64,000 nt of DNA from Panulirus ornatus (taxonomy: Eukaryota > Arthropoda > Malacostraca > Decapoda > Palinuridae): positions 12,566,600 to 12,630,599 of the forward strand of contig NC_092250.1 in the NCBI RefSeq assembly GCF_036320965.1, written 5' to 3'. The notes beneath the pieces were generated by a model. The model was given only the letters and a program-made list of their open reading frames with translations, searched no databases and had not been told where the DNA came from. This document shows, in pieces, positions 22,091 through 34,252 of this stretch. The translations under genes and the position numbers were made by a program. Every line of letters starts with the position of its first letter. Position 1 is the first letter of the stretch.

Positions 22091-22200
22091 ACACTGTACT
22101 GTAGTGCAGCAGTTCAGGTACTGTAGTGCAGCAGTTCAACTACTGTAGTGCAGCAGTTCAGGTACTGTAGTGCAGCAGTTCAACTACTGTAGTACAACAC
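22091..22200. repeat. 22-bp minisatellite, about 5 copies
   Basis: The unit is ACTGTAGTGCAGCAGTTCAG plus two bases (GT or CT alternating). The alternation gives a 44-bp higher-order pattern. Units contain CTGTAGTGCAGCAG, a near-palindrome. Confidence 0.93.
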
Positions 22201-22930
22201 TACGCCCGATGTAGTACAGCAGTTCATCACACTGAAGAAAAAAAAAAAAGATAGATGGCAGACCATTTTCGCTGTGCATCATCCATCACAAGTCGAGCAG
22301 CACAGACGTCCATCGCCTGATATAAGATGTACACTGTACACTTCACGAGGTCTATGACCCCACGCCATGACAATGGACGCTATACAACGGGACGTTACGT
22401 AACGTAGGATATGGTCGCTTAGAACTACGGTGACTCATGATGCCTAGGATCGTTACATGGCTGGCGCAGTACACACACACACAAGACCACCACTTTAGAC
22501 ATAGATGGTAAACCTCTCCCATCACTGGACATGATGCGTGAGGCTGACCATTATGATTGCCCATCAACAAACAGTGGAAACAGTATGTGGATCAGTTCTC
22601 GTGTTCCAACAGAACAAGATACATGGGGGAAGAGCATAGCAGTCTATCACCAGCAGAATATATCCATGGGCTAGTATAACGAACCATGACGTACCACGAG
22701 TCATAATAACGGACCGACCCATGGTCCATAGATAGGCACAAGAGACCATACTGAGAGCACGAGGGAATCTCGTGTACACGTGACCTACCGACCATAGGAT
22801 GATGACTGGACCAGAGGAGGAGGAGGAGGATGAACGAACTGCTGTAGACTCAAGAAAAAGACTTGGCTCCAAAGTTATGGATACTATAAACGTAATTACA
22901 TAGCTTTGCCATCAACACCTTCAGAGTCCT

Positions 22931-22936
<6 letters not shown>
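22201..22936. other. Unclassified spacer
   Basis: The 102-codon minus frame (22,564-22,872) includes a poly-Ser run from a GAG repeat (22,816-22,830). No protein family recognised. Confidence 0.4.

Positions 22937-23016
<80 letters not shown>
22937..23016. repeat. (CT)n microsatellite
   Basis: About 40 CT units. A second CT array of the same size follows 130 bp later. Confidence 0.98.
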
Positions 23017-23020
<4 letters not shown>

Positions 23021-23144
23021 TCCCCTCGCCTGCCCAGCAGCTCCCTCCCTCACCTCCCGCCAGATACCAGTGATTCAGTACACCCATCCTTTTCGGTATA
23101 GTGTAGTGTGATTGTGTCGCCTGAGAGTTACGTGCTGCGTGTGT

Positions 23145-23148
<4 letters not shown>

Positions 23149-23222
<74 letters not shown>
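23149..23222. repeat. (CT)n microsatellite
   Basis: About 37 CT units. Confidence 0.98.
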
Positions 23223-23226
<4 letters not shown>

Positions 23227-23370
23227 TCTCCTTCGTCAACCACCCACCTTCTTCCCTAATTGGTTCTGCGAGTATTAATTAGGCTTCCACTTCTACTCCG
23301 CCAAAGTTTGATGGTCTGCAAAATGAAGACTGCGAAGATGCATTAGCCTCTTTCGTCTAGAGGCTGCTGG

Positions 23371-23408
23371 TGTGTGTGTGTGTGTGTGTGTGTGCGTGTG
23401 TGTGTGTA

Positions 23409-23443
<35 letters not shown>
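23371..23443. repeat. (TG)n microsatellite, imperfect
   Basis: TG units broken by CG and TA pairs (GTGCGTG, GTATG). Confidence 0.96.
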
Positions 23444-23446
<3 letters not shown>

Positions 23447-23959
23447 TATCAACTGTTTCATAGTTCGTTTTTTGACAAATTATTGATGTTATCTTGTTGA
23501 CATATATGATTGTCTTCAAACTGTAGCCTTACAGTGAGCGTAAGAGCGATGTAGATAAGCGTCTTCATTAGCACTACGACCATTCCTAACATTCGCCAGC
23601 GTTGCAGTGCGTTGCCAGCGTTGGACGTGCGATGAAGTCAACAGTTAGAGCCCAACACGGGGATAACGTACAGCTGAGGTCGTCTCCCGTTGAGACTTAA
23701 GACTCGACCATGTGACTCCTTTGTGCGTCGCATCCTATTATCTGAACACTCACATCCTCCCATCACTTTGTAGACGGACATAAAACGGGAGAGGATAATG
23801 GGGTACATATCTAAAGGGACCATACATTGTCTTACGTGTGCGATCGCGTATAGAAGGCTCTCGACACTCATGGTCGAAGCTGCGCCGAACCTTCTATGTC
23901 TCGAGAGGCATAGATAGAGGATTCGGTGAACCAGGTGAGTGCTTCGAATAGGCGCTTAG
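23444..23959. other. Unclassified spacer
   Basis: No gene or repeat supported before the degenerate array at 23,960. Confidence 0.4.
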
Positions 23960-24125
23960 TGGAGCCTCGGAAATGCCTAGAGGCTTTCGTTTGGGGCCTT
24001 AGAAATATCTAGGGATTTTCGTCCAGAGGTTTAGAAATTTCTGAAAGATTTTTGTTTGGGTCTTTAGAATTGTCCAGGGACTTTTGTCCGGGATCTTAGA
24101 AATGTCCAGGGATTTTCGTTCAGGA
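23960..24125. repeat. Degenerate ~40-bp minisatellite
   Basis: Unit near CTTAGAAAT(G/A)TC(C/T)AGGGA with TTTTCGTCCGGG. About four copies. Confidence 0.78.
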
Positions 24126-25202
24126 CTTTTATACTTTGTATTGAATACATTCAAGGACTCGAAATGAACAGTGATAGAAAAATCCTCTTCCTGAAGGACC
24201 CGCTGAGAGAGGCAAGTGCATTATTTGCATATTTCAGCTAATTTCATACCAAGGGCTGAAGTGACGCATTCTCTTCAGCTGTAACGGAACTCAAAAAACA
24301 TGAGGTTCCTTCGGCTCTACGTCAAAGCCTTAATTCGTTTGCACCAAAACGTAAGAGTCTCCGTATGATGCTGCCAGAATTCTAATGATTTCAACGTATG
24401 ACTCGATAACCATTTAGTATACTGCCGCTGCTTCACTTAGTGTGTCTGTAGAGAGCGACTACTCGAAGATTGACCGTTATGATGTCTCCCTTATCTCCCT
24501 CGAAGATTTGAGCTGTAGGATTTTCTTCCTCCTTTTGGCTGTCTCTCTTCCTCATATGGTTTCTATCTTTGATCAAATCTACGATCACCTACGGAACTCG
24601 GACTGGCCTTTACTATCTCTTGCTCGCACTTTTAATTTCCTCCACTCGAGATGGCTTCCGGCTGGGGCTTCCTTTGCCCCGGCCATGTATGTGACTATGA
24701 TCATAACCGATGATAAACTGCATGATTTATCATAGTAGATTAAGTAGATTAATTCCGGCAGCTACATTGTGGAAAACCTCCTCATCCTTGTAAGTCTTTT
24801 CTTTTTTTTTTAATGAGTCAAAGCGGCTGTGCTGGATGTAGAAACTGACATAAGCCAGTTGCTTCTAAGAGAAGGCAGCCTCGAGTAGCGACCTCGCCAG
24901 AGAGAGAGTTTGTGTCCTTTAGCAGTACATATAACTTTGTACAATAAAGCCAACGAGAGGAAGTAATATTTTTTTATTTATTGATGGTATTCAAAATAAA
25001 GAAATACGCTCAACGCATGATCAACGCGCACTCGATTTTCGACAGGAAACGATTAGCAGATGTGTGGTCATCAACAGCTTCCTAAGTACACTGGGTAGAA
25101 ATAGTTTAACAGAAAATTGTACATTGCTTACTGGGATACTGTTAGGTGTTTAATATCCTGAAATCAATGCATGTTGAATATGTATAGATATAGATATATA
25201 TC
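24126..25202. other. Unclassified spacer
   Basis: A 97-codon plus frame (24,442-24,735) shows no known motif. T/A-rich, no repeat. Confidence 0.4.
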
Positions 25203-25349
25203 ATATCCCTGAGGATAGGGGCGAGAGAATACTTCCCACGTATTACTTAAAAAAAGAATGGAACAGAGAAGGGGGCCAAGTGAGGATATTCCCTCCAAGG
25301 CTCAGTCCTCTGTTCTTTACGGTACTTCGCTAAGCGGGAAATGGCGAAT
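25203..25349 (+). mobile_element. LINE-derived short element, internally deleted
   Basis: It begins TATCCCTGAGGATAGGGGCG and ends CTAAGCGGGAAATGGCGAAT. The block from the hairpin to the CCTCCCC run (about 85 bp in full copies) is missing. A short (TA)4 then leads straight into the LINE copy. Confidence 0.85.
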
Positions 25350-25369
25350 ATATATGAAGAAAAAGAAAG

Positions 25370-26408
25370 AGAGGTGAATGCAAGAGTTTTGGAAAGAGGG
25401 GCAAGTATGAAGTCTGTTGGGGATGAGAGAGCTTGGGAAGTGAGTCAGTTGTTGTTCGCTGATGATACAGCGCTGGTGGCTGATTCATGTGAGAAACTGC
25501 AGAAGCTGGTGACTGAGTTTGGTAAAGTGTGTGAAAGAAGAAAGTTAAGAGTAAATGTGAATAAGAGCAAGGTTATTAGGTACAGTAGGGTTGAGGGTCA
25601 AGTCACTTGGGAGGTGAGTTTGAATGGAGAAAAACTGGAGGAAGTGAAGTGTTTTAGATATCTGGGAGTGGATCTGGCAGCGGATGGAACCATGGAAGCG
25701 GAAGTGGATCATAGGGTGGGGGAGGGGGCGAAAATTCTGGGAGCCTTGAAGAATGTGTGGAAGTCGAGAACATTATCTCGGAAAGCAAAAATGAGTATGT
25801 TTGAAGGAATAGTGGTTCCAACAATGTTGTATGGTTGCGAGACGTGGGCTATGGATAGAGTTGTGCGCAGGAGGATGGATGTGCTGGAAATGAGATGTTT
25901 GAGGACAATTTGTGGTGTGAGGTGGTTTGATCGAGTAAGTAACGTAAGGGTAAGAGAGATGTGTGGAAATAAAAAGAGCGTGGTTGAGAGAGCAGAAGAG
26001 GGTGTTTTAAAATGGTTCGGGCACATGGAGAGAATGAGTGAGGAAAGATTGACCAAGGAAATATATGTGTCGGAGGTGGAGGGAACGAGGAGAAGAGGGA
26101 GACCAAATTGGAGGTGGAAAGATGGAGTGAAAAAGATTCTGTGTGATCGGGGCCTGAACATGCAGGAGGGTGAAAGGAGGGCAAGGAATAGAGTGAATTG
26201 GAGCGATGTGGTATACCGGGGTTGACGTGCTGTCAGTGGATTGAATCAAGGCATGTGAAGCGTCTGGGGTAAACCATGGAAAGCTGTGTAGGTATGTATA
26301 TTTGCGTGTGTGGACGTATGTATATACATGTGTATGGGGGTGGGTTTGGCCATTTCTTTCGTCTGTTTCCTTGCGCTACCTCGCAAACGCGGGAGACAGC
26401 GACAAAGC

Positions 26409-26410
<2 letters not shown>
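25370..26410 (+). mobile_element. 5'-truncated LINE, RT palm to tail
   Basis: It starts within the RT domain right behind a short element and (TA)4, and ends with the short 3' UTR, stem-loop CCTCGCAAACGCGGGAG and (A)n(TA)n. Orientation agrees with the upstream short element, as in the other chains. Confidence 0.93.
25371..26225 (+). pseudogene. LINE reverse transcriptase C-terminal half
   Basis: An open frame of about 285 codons with no stop. FADDTALVADS carries the two catalytic Asp (25,455-25,466). Next come GEKLEEVKCFRYLGVDLAAD, GCETWAMDRVVRRRMDVLEM, the C-terminal DNA/RNA-associated region WFGHMERMSEERL and RRGRPNWRWKDGV, ending RNRVNWSDVVYRG at the stop. The fingers and endonuclease are absent because of 5' truncation, so it cannot act alone. 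The apparent N-terminal Met (25,341) is in the short element and is not a real start. Confidence 0.93.

Positions 26411-26461
<51 letters not shown>
26402..26461. repeat. (A)n(TA)n LINE tail
   Basis: A 16-base A-rich stretch followed by about 19 TA units, directly after GACAAAGC of the LINE. Confidence 0.95.
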
Positions 26462-26465
<4 letters not shown>

Positions 26466-26479
26466 GCCAAATGCATGGG

Positions 26480-26760
26480 AGACGACATGAGAGCAAGGAG
26501 TTCCGAAGGCAGTGTTTAAGTATATCAAGACTAAGGACAAAGATAAGATCCCCTTCCCCCCAGGCTATCATCTCCAGCCTCAAGGGAAGGCAAGGATTGG
26601 AATAGGACATCAGAATCACCAAGCGAATATTATAAACTCGTCAAATTCATGAGCCATGCAATGAAAAATGTAACTTTCTCTCTGACGAACCCAAAACTGT
26701 TGGTAGTATTGGCCCTTTATCCGCAGAAGAAGGTCCCTATACTGATGAGAGTTTTATAAT
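26480..26760 (+). pseudogene. CR1/Jockey-like LINE pre-RT scrap
   Basis: One frame reads VFKYIKTKDKDKIPF near 26,505-26,550. It matches the xFWKYIRSKTKSKDxIP motif that precedes the RT of CR1 and Jockey-type LINEs. Downstream, FMSHAMKNVTFSL may be the remnant of the next segment. The frame closes soon after. Distinct from the RTE-like family. Confidence 0.45.
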
Positions 26761-27944
26761 GTGCGAAATTAGGAGGATTTTAGGAGAACGTGTTTGAGTG
26801 AGAGGATAGCATGACCTCTAACTCCTTGTGAGAGAAGGTGGAGCCCCGCAGTTTACATCCCGGCCAAAAATGAGACACAACCACCATTATAAACTGCGCA
26901 GCAGAATCCTTTGTTGGAAATATCCACCTAACTCCTCATCGCCAGGAATTGCATCACGTCTCACACTCTTAAAACCCACAAAATCGCTTTATATGAGAGG
27001 TTTGCTGACCGGAACCAATGCAGTGTTTGCAGCTCTCGTGGGTTGGCAGAGTAAAAGACCTTCATGGACTGTGAGGTTTGGAGTTTGACATAATAGGCAG
27101 GACAGTGTGAGACCAAGTTACATGCCAGATACTCCCGTGCAGCGTCTGGTCATTGAAGTCTTCATATGATTTAGTCCAAGATTGTAAACATTATCTTGGT
27201 CATTGCACGCCAATGTCACATAGACAGTGAGCTATAAGATCCCAAATTGTCAGCTTACACAGTCGTGGCAGACTAAGGAGGACATAAAGGGGGACTTGGT
27301 TCGCGTGCGAGAGACGCGTTCGTTAGCCAGAGCAACTGAGTTCCTCTGCTAACTTTGTGGAAGTGTCAGTCATCAGGAGTGAAGATCTTTCACTTTCTTC
27401 TTACATCACAATATAAACATCTAGATGAGAGACCTCAGTGATTGAACGAAGGAGTAAGAGTCGAAAATCTTGCTTTGATGATCATTCTTGGAGACTCGGC
27501 TAGGACATGTCACATTCCTAGATGATTTCAGCCAACTATGCATGGCGAACATGCGTAGTAGACATGGCTGCAAGACGAGGCTGTACCCGAAAGTTTCTTC
27601 GAAAACAGTTGATATGATCAGCTGCCCAGCAAGGGAACAATTTGGATTGTTTGACAGATTCCGGGTTAGCAGAAAGCGGTGTCATTATTTCAAGATAATA
27701 CAAATGATTTTCATGTACAAATAATCTTGCCGCATGGTAGAACCGGGTTCGAATCCTCCTCGTCCATAAGTAAAAGCGTTATCGTGTTATATGTATATAT
27801 CACTGAGATAATAGTAAAAGCATTGATCTCTATATACAACGAAGCTCCGGTACTAAACCACCATGGAATTATTACGCTACCTTCGTGAAGTTGTAAGTTG
27901 AGAAGAATTGAACACTGTGTTGTCTGCGACAGTGTACGAGGCAC
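26761..27944. other. Mostly unclassified; one tRNA-like B box
   Basis: ATGGTAGAACC and GGGTTCGAATCC (27,735-27,757) on + look like the A-side and B box of a tRNA-derived SINE, with a short TATATATC after it. The rest, including the 86-codon frame at 26,828-27,088, is not recognisable. Confidence 0.45.
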
Positions 27945-28030
27945 TCCTGGCTTGCTGAACACCTGGCTTACTGAACACTTAGCTAGCTGAACACCTGGCT
28001 TAGTGAACACTTGGCTTGCTGAACACCTAG
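27945..28030. repeat. 16-bp minisatellite, about 5 copies
   Basis: Unit CTGGCTTGCTGAACAC with CTTGG or TAGCT variants. Confidence 0.9.
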
Positions 28031-28188
28031 AGGAATGCGTATTCAAACTTCTTGACATGCAAGGTGCACGTGAAGTATAAAGTAGACACGACGGGGAGGA
28101 AGAAAAACAGACCTGAACGAAAATGTGACACTTTTTTTCCACAAACTGTTGGGGAAAAGTTTTACATGAAATGAGATGGAGTACATTT

Positions 28189-28326
28189 TTCTTCAACTGG
28201 ATTCTTGATATATGGAATGATTTACCAGTTAGAGTGGTTGAAAGCAGGACCATAGATACGTTTCTGAATAGACTTCATAAATCGTTCGCTTCAGATCCAC
28301 GACTAACAGTATTATCGCCTCCTTAG
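28189..28326 (+). pseudogene. CR1/Jockey-like LINE C-terminus
   Basis: The frame reads ILDIWNDLPVRVVESRTID then FLNRLHKSF and ends at TAG 28,324-28,326. It matches the conserved end of many CR1/Jockey RT proteins (RVVxxWNxLPxxVVxAxSVNxFKxxLDK). Upstream sequence is out of frame or unrelated. Confidence 0.75.
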
Positions 28327-28559
28327 ATGCATAGAATCTTTCCATTTTAAGTAACGTATGTCTTTCTATTCGAAAAATACTGATCTACGAGTCTCATATG
28401 TCTTCCTCGATCACAAAACTGCCTCGAAAGAACCCAGTGGTCTATTGCTGTCACAGGCTTACTCAGTGAAGGTAAGAAAACAGGTCGAGAGAACTGGAAT
28501 TCACCATCGACCACAAAATCTGAATATCATACAAGACTCACGAAAGAAGATAGTGTTGG

Positions 28560-29260
28560 CCATCGACAGCCCGCCTCTGCACTCTGGTCCAGACAAGACA
28601 TCTGGAGCTCGAATTACCATTATCACGAGCGGTAGAATGTCCTTTTAGAAAATGAACCTGGAATCTGGAAATGTTCCAGAAAGTCTGAGACTGAACGGCA
28701 TAGCCTCACTCCACAGCGATGAAAGGAAAGGGCAGCTCCTGAGACTACAGTCTGTTGCCAATGACGTCACATTAAAACTTTTCGAATCCCAGGATGTAAG
28801 TTGACTTGAGTCATGGCATCCTATCGTCTGCATCGTCCAGGGTAACAGGGCGGGGGGTGAACCGTGCCTGGATCAGTTGCTTGTTTACAACGAAACCATA
28901 AGAGACGCACTGGTATGGCATGATGCACGCACATCATGCAAAATCCTGTGTCAGACATGACCAAGGGATCATAACGTTATGTGCGATAGTGGGAAGAACT
29001 GGAAATTGTGGGAAGAATGAATGTATAACTTGTGAACTGAACAGATAAGGCATTCCTTCAAATACAGCAGTGTTCTGTGTGCGCAGGGTAAGAGTATCTG
29101 CTCCCCAAGGGTCGGTTCTTGTTCTTCTGTTGCTCTACACCGCTCGTATATGACGTGAACGCAGACACAATCCACAGTTACTTACCCTCCCTCGCAGATG
29201 GAACCAGGATGTAGAGATATCAGAAGAAGACACAGCAAAACTACAATAAAACACGAACCC
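28560..29260 (+). pseudogene. CR1/Jockey-like reverse transcriptase fossil
   Basis: The RT order is kept across frameshifts. SGPDKTSGARI (28,583) matches KSPGPDGIxPRxL. NLESGNVPESLRLNGIASLH (about 28,652) matches SLxxGxVPxxWKxAxVxPIH. KLFESQDV is near 28,780. GGEPCLDQLLVYNETI (about 28,855) matches RSCLTQLLEFxE. PQGSVLVLLLLY (29,103) is the PQGSVLGPLLF motif. LADGTRM (29,190) stands where FADDTKM should be. The second catalytic Asp is replaced and a stop follows, so it is dead. Downstream text to about 29,830 may be its decayed C-terminal part. Confidence 0.75.
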
Positions 29261-29967
29261 AATTTCTAGGCCACTGATGCTATTGAATGAAGTTTCTCTT
29301 CTTCTACTTTCGGAAAACTCATATCCAAAAAAAAAAAAAGATATGATTATGATCCTGACAGAAGCGAACGTTCATCATAGATTATCATCGTAAAGTACCT
29401 GGGAACAGCGATTTCTGCCGACCTTATCTTGCGGGGAAAATGTTATTACGGAACCACAGTAGCCTCTTCTGTTAAGGTATCAGGCCTGCTGTCTGCTTAG
29501 TATCTTTTAACAAGAAATGTAAAAACATTAATGAAATCCGTGGAAGGCATTTGTGGTCATCTCCCAGCCAGACTAATGTTGTGTGTTGAGCTCGCCATAA
29601 AACGCAGTTGAAATTGAGAGATAAAAAGTGTCGAAAGATATTTTTTTTTCTACAAATTGCAGTAACAGTTCAAGATTTTTTTAACGTAAGATTGGAAAGA
29701 GGGAGGCTGGACAATTTAGGGTAAAGAGAAATGCTTCATAACTTGGAAAATCCTATGAGGTGTGGTTTCCATTACCACTGTAAAATAGTTCCTTACTAGC
29801 CCAGCAGGCACGAATATCTCTCTAAAATATAGCGTTGTACAGTTAGGTTCGGTAAAATGCTATCTGCTGGCTATGTGCGCCTGTTGGGATATAACCGGTG
29901 CAGACTCCGTTGCTCACCAACGTAAGACCAAGGGTATTCGAGTACATAGTATTCGAATAGTTATTTC
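29261..29967. other. Decayed, probably continuing the CR1/Jockey-like fossil
   Basis: One frame after 29,385 shows YLGTAISADLILRGKCYYGT, reminiscent of the DLGVxVSxDLKxSxQC region that follows CR1-type RT. I could not anchor more. Confidence 0.4.
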
Positions 29968-30060
29968 TTATTAGCCAGGTGCATAGCGTAGCGGTAGCAT
30001 TTTCGATCCTGGCTGTTGGAGGTTTGTATGTTATATAAATAAATGAATATATATATATAT
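29968..30060 (+). mobile_element. tRNA-derived SINE fragment (second family)
   Basis: GTGCATAGCGTAGCGGTAGC (A-box side) is followed by a degraded B box, TTTTCGATCC, and TGGCTGTTGGAGGTTTGTAT, ending in A/T-rich tail. CTGTTGGAGGT is shared with the minus-strand copy at 45,826-45,945. Confidence 0.55.
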
Positions 30061-30087
30061 TTATGACGTGAACGCAAACACAATCCA

Positions 30088-30114
30088 CAGTATATATATC
30101 TATCTATCTATCTA

Positions 30115-30184
<70 letters not shown>

Positions 30185-30190
30185 TATATT
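30088..30190. repeat. (TATC)n-(TA)n compound microsatellite
   Basis: About 5 TATC units then about 35 TA units. Confidence 0.97.
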
Positions 30191-31179
30191 GCGTTAACGA
30201 GAGGGCCTCAGTCGCGTATGCCGTCTTGGCTAACATAGATAATAGGATGTGGTCGATACGAAGGCTCCCTGGTTGTGGCCTCCATTAGCTGGACGAAGCA
30301 AAGGAGCAATCACGACAGCTCGACTGGAACGACAGGAGATCTACGAAGTCACAAGAATTCAAGAACTGGTGAAGGATAGTTCTGTTCCAAACAGTTTATT
30401 GCGCCCAGTGGATTCATACGACCCTGAGCCAGAGGGGGGAAATCTGCATTCTTAACGGGCATCATAATGCATTCAGCACGGATGAAGGTGGTAAGGACGC
30501 ACCGCACGTCCAGGATAAGACTTACAGATTTATATAAGGTCTTGTGTGAGGAGGAGTATAGGGGTTAGGGAGTAATGTGGCATTAGTCATAAGGTAAGAA
30601 AAGGATTGCCTTTTCCATAACCTTCTGCCATACATTGGTAATAGGATTGACAGCATTGCATTTCATGTACAGCTTTCAATTATAATCTTACGAAAAAAAA
30701 GTATTATGCCTTTAACGTGAGGGATGGAGTGGTGTACTTTTAGTAATTAGGAGGTTTTTTCAGAGTACTTTATTATCATTTGTTTTACAAATAGCTTGGT
30801 AATTATATGTTTGCAATCCGATCTTTATATTAGAATATCGTATCATATCTCCAGATTTTCCCATTTAGGATCCGATCGTTCAAAGATTTTTTTATCCATC
30901 TTTTTTCCCACCTCATAATGTGGTGTTATTATACCATGGGTCTGAAATTTCATATTCTTTCGTCGAGAAGCAAAATTCAGTGGTGTCGGTTTTCGAAGGT
31001 CTTGCCTCAGCATTGTCGACTCGCGCATCACAAATCATATGAAATCGTTTTTTTTTTTTTCATACACTCTTAAAATGCGCTTAATCGTAGACTCTTACTT
31101 AACTATATATTCCACACATGCCTTCGTACCAAACCTTCAACATTAAGTCCATCAGTATCGTAAAAGAATTGATTTTACG
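30191..31179. other. Unclassified spacer
   Basis: Unique-looking DNA with A/T-runs and no supported gene. Confidence 0.4.
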
Positions 31180-31336
31180 TCCAATGTCGCTAACACATTT
31201 ACGTCCAACGTCGCTAACACATTTACGTCCAACGTCGCGAACACATTTACGTCCAACGTCGCTAACACATTTACGTCCAACGTCGCTAACACATTTACGT
31301 CCAACGTCGCTTACACATTTACGTCCACTGTCGCTA
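31180..31336. repeat. 24-bp minisatellite, about 6.5 copies
   Basis: Unit ACGTCCAACGTCGCTAACAC plus ATTT. Because 24 is a multiple of 3 the array is open in frame and gives an (LRPTSLTH)n segment inside a 132-codon frame (31,118-31,516). No homologue is recognised and I do not treat it as a gene. Confidence 0.95.
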
Positions 31337-32109
31337 CACAGTGGATTATACTTGACACATTTAGTTTACAGATCTTTTATTCCCGTCGTATTTTACGTTG
31401 CTGTATTTAATGATTTTCAGGACGAGTGGAACAGTTTAAGAGAGGCTCACGAAATAACATTTCCTTGTGCATTACGAATTTCAGATTGTATGGCGGTAAA
31501 TCTTTGTTTATCTTAAGAGCATCTGCTGGTGTGAAGCTAAATTTCTGACATGCTAAATATATGACTTGCGGAAGAAGAGCGCTTAAGCACTTAATGCTCA
31601 TATGGCTAGGTTAGGTAAGGGTCTTCAGGTCAAAATGATTCAGGTTACATTGGGTGCCTTAGGGGTCCTGTTCTATCCGAACATAATCTCTTCATCTGGA
31701 ATATCTGACGAGTTCCGGCAGGTCACATGTCTATAGAGTTGACCGCGTTTGATCCCACAACACACACGCTCTTACTCCTCGTTTCATCATACACCATCCT
31801 GATTGACTAAGTCATATAATATTCTTGCTACTACAGGGATCAATCTTGGTGACAGAGATCTACATTTTCTAAAATAACTACGCATCCATCCCTCGTGATT
31901 TCAGAGATAATAACTCGCTATATATTCATGAATACATTCTCTATCCGTTAAAGGTAATTATGCCTTTAATCACTTAATTACTTTTACAAGATAACGAATA
32001 TATGAGATTAGAACATCTCATATTCTGTCTCAGGTAGATTTTGTCTGTAGAATGTCTTAGTTCACGTCATATCCTGCTCATACTGACATTACTTTTGGTT
32101 TTGAATTTG

Positions 32110-32111
<2 letters not shown>
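31337..32111. other. Unclassified spacer
   Basis: No supported gene or repeat. Confidence 0.4.

Positions 32112-32189
<78 letters not shown>
32112..32189. repeat. (CT)n microsatellite
   Basis: About 39 CT units. Confidence 0.98.
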
Positions 32190-32194
<5 letters not shown>

Positions 32195-32819
32195 GTAATA
32201 TAACGTATCCGGGTAAGAGATGGAGAACCATATAATAATACAGAATGGTCAAGAGATAGGTAGGGCTTCATTAGTGTAAAACTCCCTCCCCATCCATACA
32301 GAAAAGGATTTTGAGAAAAAGATTGCTCACACTTCCCCCACCATTCAAGGGCTCCGTAATCCACACGAGCCCTCTAGCTTACATGACAGATCCACGCCCG
32401 TGCACGTGTATACAATCCCACGCAATCGAGGAAAAAATATCACTGCAGGTTAAACGTGCAGTACAGGAGGCCTATCAACATTGGCCAGGCTGGAACGGCT
32501 TGGTGAAATGGGGTTTCTGAGCACCCGGGGGAAGCATGAAGACTAACTACACCATACATTAGGATCACTGGTGACGTACAGTGTCACTGGTACTGTGTTA
32601 AGAGTATGTAGGAGTCTGTAGGACCACCTCACCATTACTGATGTTATGAAGCACAGTTGTCTTAGGTGCACGTCACCCTGGGAGGGGGACGAACGAGACA
32701 GGATCCTGGCATTCGATAGCCTCTAAACTGCATTACAGGGTGGAGAAGCAGCCTTGATGAACAAAACCGGAGACGACGCTGTGAAGTGGAGCCAGCGTCG
32801 TTAAAACGTTGGTGATGAC
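32190..32819. other. Unclassified spacer
   Basis: No gene signature. The 69-codon frame at 32,311-32,520 has no motif. Confidence 0.4.
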
Positions 32820-33425
32820 GACTTACCTGTAGTCAGAGTGTAGACGGCTTGTTAAGGGCGGCTTGCTTGTAGTCAGACTGTAGACAGCTTGTTGAGAGCG
32901 GCTTGCTTGTAGTCAGATTGTCAACGACTTGTTGAGGACGGCTCGCCTGTAGTCAGAGTGCACACGACTTGTTAAGGGCGGCTTGCTTGTAGTCAGAGTT
33001 TAGACAGCTTGTTGAGGACAACTTGCCTGTAGTCAGAATGTAGACAGCTTGTTAAGGGCAGCTTGCTTGTAGTCAGAGTTTAGACAGCTTGTTGATGACG
33101 ACCTACCTGTAGTCAGAGTGTAGACAGCTTGTTAAGGGCAGCTTGCTTGTAGTCAGAGTGTAGACGGCTTGTTAAGGGCGGCTTGCCTGTAGTCAGAGTT
33201 TAGACAGCTTGTTGAGGGCGGCTTGCCTGTAGTCAGAGTGTCGACGGGTTGTTGAAGACGGCTTGCTTGTAGTCAGATTGTCGACGACTTGTTGAGGGCA
33301 GCTTGCTTGTAGTCAGAGTGTCGACAGCTTCTTTGAGGACAGCTTGCTGAAGAAGGCCTGCCTGTGGATCATTTGTAGAAAGCTTGTTGAGCACGGCTTA
33401 CCTGTAGACAGCTTGTAGTCAGGTT
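32820..33425. repeat. 40-bp minisatellite, about 15 copies
   Basis: Unit GTAGTCAGAGTGTAGACAGC followed by TTGTTGAGGGCGGCTTGCTT. GTAGTCAGA recurs exactly every 40 bp from 32,829. The right end is degenerate. Confidence 0.96.
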
Positions 33426-34252
33426 ACCCAAACGGCTTAAAGCTCTGTCGTTGGCGTGATGGACTGGCTGGCGCTATAGGAAACGAAAAAGAGCACTCTT
33501 CCTGTGTTGTCTTGAGCACCCCACAAGGCCATACGAGACTAGGCACCCGAGGCCAGGTCAGGTCAGGTCTGGTCAGGTCAGGTCAGGTCAGCGTGCAAGG
33601 CTATGTGCTGCTACTGAAAAAAAAAACCGCCTCTCATATACCCGGCTGGGACATGTGATTGGCTTTTCATGCCGAGACCAGATTAATTCAAAGGCCCCGT
33701 GGACAAGCGTCTTCCATTAGCTGGTGGTCCACAAGATTCAGGTCACGCGCCCTGTGGCGCGGCATTGTCAAGCAAATACATTAGTGTTACTTTTCATCCC
33801 ACACGACTCCTGTGCGTGTTACATAATACTTCCGTCGAACCATTGGCTCTCACGCACCTCTTGTTACACTTCAGAATTGTGTGTAACCGCTCGGGGAAAC
33901 TGGTGATGAAGTGAATGACAAAATTAAAAAAAAAAGGAATTTATTTCACTTTTAGTTACTGTGGGGAAAAACATTTCCCTTAAAAAGCCGTAGCGTTGCC
34001 ACTTAAAACTTGACATGATTGAATTATTGAAATATTCAAATGAACATAGAATCCTCGGAAGTGGAGAGAATATCCCCTTGAATATTCCAGGAGTGTGTGG
34101 TGAATATCCCGAGCCGTCAATGAAAATATTTAAAGTTGTTTGCACGGAGAGGCAATCCTGGGAAATGATGGGTTTTACATCTCATTAAACATACTTTTAC
34201 GACAGCTGTAGTAGTGAGATGTAGTCTGTGTACGTGTAAGGAAGCACTACCA
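33426..34252. other. Spacer with a short (GGTCA)n run
   Basis: GGTCA/GGTCT units occupy about 33,552-33,590. Nothing else is supported. Confidence 0.5.

Noticed and set aside
31118..31516. Gene for an octapeptide-repeat protein (LRPTSLTH)n
   Set aside because: The frame is explained by a 24-bp minisatellite; flanking residues have no signal peptide, domain or splice context.
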